Source: Cavia porcellus (taxonomy: Eukaryota; Chordata; Mammalia; Rodentia; Caviidae). From it: a stretch of 64,000 nucleotides of DNA. Every line of letters begins with the position of its first letter. Position 1 is the stretch's first letter. The DNA is taken from assembly GCF_034190915.1 (NCBI RefSeq), contig NW_026947632.1:1-64000 (forward strand), written 5' to 3'. Made by a program: the position numbers and the translations under genes. The notes under the pieces were generated by a model. That model was not told the origin of the DNA, did no database searches, and saw only the letters and a list, made by a program, of their open reading frames with translations. This document shows positions 62,395-64,000 of the stretch, piece after piece.

Positions 62395-64000
62395 TCCCCA
62401 TTCTGAACACCCAGTAGTGCTTTTCTCCATCCTACATTGCCACTCACTGCCTATCGTAATTCAGGCCTTCCGATTCACACCACCCCGTGATATTTTTCTC
62501 ACTCCTACTAGTGAGTGGCCTGTTAGAAACTCTTACAGTGCGCACCACCCCGCGATGTTTTTCAGAAACCTTTCCTACATTGCACTGAATGTTTCCAGAC
62601 CTCCCCATGCTGATCACATCGTGGCGCTTTTCTCCATCCTACATTGCCACTCACTGCCTATCCTACTTCAGGCCCTCTGATTCACACCACCCCATGATGT
62701 TTTTCTCACTCCTACTAGTGAATGGCCTGTTAGAAACCCTTACAATGCGCACCACCCCGCGATGTTTTTCAGAAACCTATCCTACATTGCCACTGCATGT
62801 TTCCTGACCTCCACATGCTGAGCACTCCCTGGCACTTTTCTCCATCCTACATTGCTACTCACTGCCTATCCTAATTCAGGCACTCCGATTAACACCACGC
62901 CGTGACGTTTTTCTCACTCCTACTAGTGAATAGCCTGTTAGAAATCCTTACAATGTGCACCACCCCGCGATATTTTTCAGAAGCCTATCCTACATTACCA
63001 CTGCATGTTTCCTGACCTCCCCATGCTGACCACCCCGTGGCTCTTTTCTCCATCCTGCATTGCCACTCACTGCCTTTCCTAATTCAGGCCCTCTGATTCA
63101 CACCAACCTGTGATGTTTTTCTCACTCCTACTAGTGAATGGCCTGTTAGAAACCCTTACAATGCGCACCAACCCTCGATGTTTTTCAAAAACCTATCCTA
63201 CATTGCCACTGCATGTTTCTTGACATCCCCATGCTGACCACCCCATGGTGCTTTTCTCCATCCTACATTGCCACTCACTGCCTATCCTATTCAGGCCCTC
63301 CGATTCACACCACCCCATGATGTCTTCCTCACTCCTACTAGTGAATGGCCTGTTAGAAACCCTTACAATGCGCACCACCCCGCGATGTTTTCAGAAACCT
63401 ATCCTACATTGCCACTGCATGTTTCTTGAGCTCCCCATGCTGACCAACACTTGGCTCTTTTCTCCATCCTACATTGCCACTCACTGCCTATCCTACTTCA
63501 GGCCCTCCCATTCACACCACCCCATGATGTTTTTCTCACTCCTACTAGTGAGTGACCTGTTAGAAACCCTTACAATGCGCACCACCCCGCGATGTATTTC
63601 AGAAACCTATCCTACTTTGCCACGGCATGTTTCCAAACCTCCCCATGCTGACCACATCGTGGCGCTTTTCTCCATCCTACATTGCCACTCACTGCCTATC
63701 CTAATTCAGGACCTCCGATTCACACCACCCCGTGATGTTTTTCTCACTCCTACTAGTTAATGGCCTGTTAGAAACCCGTACAATGCGTACCACACCACGA
63801 TGTTTTTCAGAAACCTATCCTACATTGCCACTGCATGTTTCCTGACTTCCCAATGCTAAATACCCCTTGTCGCTTTTCTCCATCCCAGATTGCCACTCAC
63901 TGCCTATCCTCCTTCCGGCGCTCCGATTCACACCTCCCCGTGATGTTTTTCTCACTCCTGCTTGTTAATGTCCTGTTAGAAACTCTTTCAGTGCGCACCA
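62395..64000 (+). repeat. Displaced copy of ~57,208-58,813 (+5,187 bp)
   Basis: M4/M7 hybrid, M8-like, M13, GTGGCTC monomer, M9, M10, M11 and M12 repeat at a constant 5,187 bp offset until the window ends. One clear difference is CTCCTACTAGTTAATGG near 63,751 against CTGCTACTAGTGAATGG near 58,564. The copy continues past the edge. Confidence 0.86.

Larger units (their letters stand above)
1..64000 (+). repeat. Uninterrupted tandem satellite array, ~208 bp monomer
   Basis: A single sequence theme recurs about every 207.5 bp from the first to the last base, giving roughly 308 monomers, all in the same orientation. Landmarks present in nearly every copy are CACCACCCCGTGATG, CTCCTACTAGTGAATGG, AATGCGCACC, TCCTACATTGCCACTGC and CCATGCTGACC. 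Most copies carry one ACTAGT and one TGCGCA. Full-length copies are 208 bp; many subtypes are 206-207 bp through single-base losses. No non-repeat segment longer than a few bases interrupts the array, and neither end shows a boundary. I do not recognise the family. The array scale and HOR organisation imply a eukaryotic chromosome; centromeric position is possible but not shown by the sequence. Confidence 0.98.

Noticed and set aside
1..64000. CRISPR array
   Set aside because: The repeat unit is 208 bp with no short direct repeats separated by unique spacers. Variable and conserved parts alternate within related monomers.
1..64000. Human alpha satellite or another well-known primate satellite
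   Set aside because: The 171 bp period and its conserved motifs are absent; the period here is 207-208 bp and the internal subunits are 65-73 bp.
1..64000. i-motif or G-quadruplex potential from CCCC runs
   Set aside because: C4 runs lie about 65-73 bp apart, with few extra runs between, so four tracts do not fall within a normal loop range.
1..64000. PRDM9-type hotspot motif explaining the clustered joints
   Set aside because: I looked for a match to the degenerate human 13-mer around CCTCCCCATGCTGACC and the CACCACCCCG heads and did not find an exact one. The species is also unknown, so its PRDM9 motif, if any, cannot be assumed.

Overview
The whole 64 kb window is one uninterrupted, head-to-tail satellite DNA array. 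The monomer is about 208 bp and all copies lie in the same orientation, roughly 308 of them (mean spacing about 207.5 bp). Both window edges cut through monomers, so the array continues on each side. I find no protein gene, RNA gene, transposon, unique spacer or inversion. The many 60-216 codon open frames are by-products of the repeat: a 208 bp period is not a multiple of three, and no frame stays open except where small indels happen to remove stops. A homogeneous array of this size with nested higher-order repeats (HORs) is typical of eukaryotic centromeric, pericentromeric or other heterochromatic DNA. I do not recognise the family and cannot name a species.

The monomer is itself built from three related subunits of 65, 70 and 73 bp (A, B, C). 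Each opens with a variant of CACCACCCCG followed by a short T-tract. By hand count my consensus is 51% GC and strongly strand-asymmetric: 77 C against 30 G, and 65% pyrimidine on the + strand.

Layout. (1) 1-7,140: the most diverged part, with only faint 8-mer and 12-mer periodicities. (2) 7,141-17,262: mosaic of large blocks in the order P1 Q1 Q2 P2 Q3, with short connectors, near-identical copies lying 2.7-6.6 kb apart. (3) 17,263-21,002: two tandem copies of a 9-monomer, 1,870 bp HOR. (4) 21,003-34,700: the most homogeneous domain, an 11-monomer HOR of 2,283-2,284 bp with five full units and a modified sixth, monomers here labelled M1 to M11. (5) 34,701-46,784: the same monomer set in irregular units of 6, 8, 10, 12, 8 and 9 monomers made by internal deletion and duplication, leaving hybrid monomers. 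(6) 46,785-53,008: two copies of a different, 15-monomer HOR of 3,112 bp. (7) 53,009-54,949: mosaic. (8) 54,950-64,000: partial third 15-mer copy, then a copy of about 43.66-49.53 kb displaced by 12.4-12.9 kb, then a copy of 57.2-58.8 kb running off the window.

There are no genes working together here. The content of interest is the record of unequal exchange and segmental duplication. Monomer class names (M1, P, Q and so on) are mine. Coordinates of block edges are by eye and are usually good to a few tens of bases. Identity statements are visual counts, not alignments.
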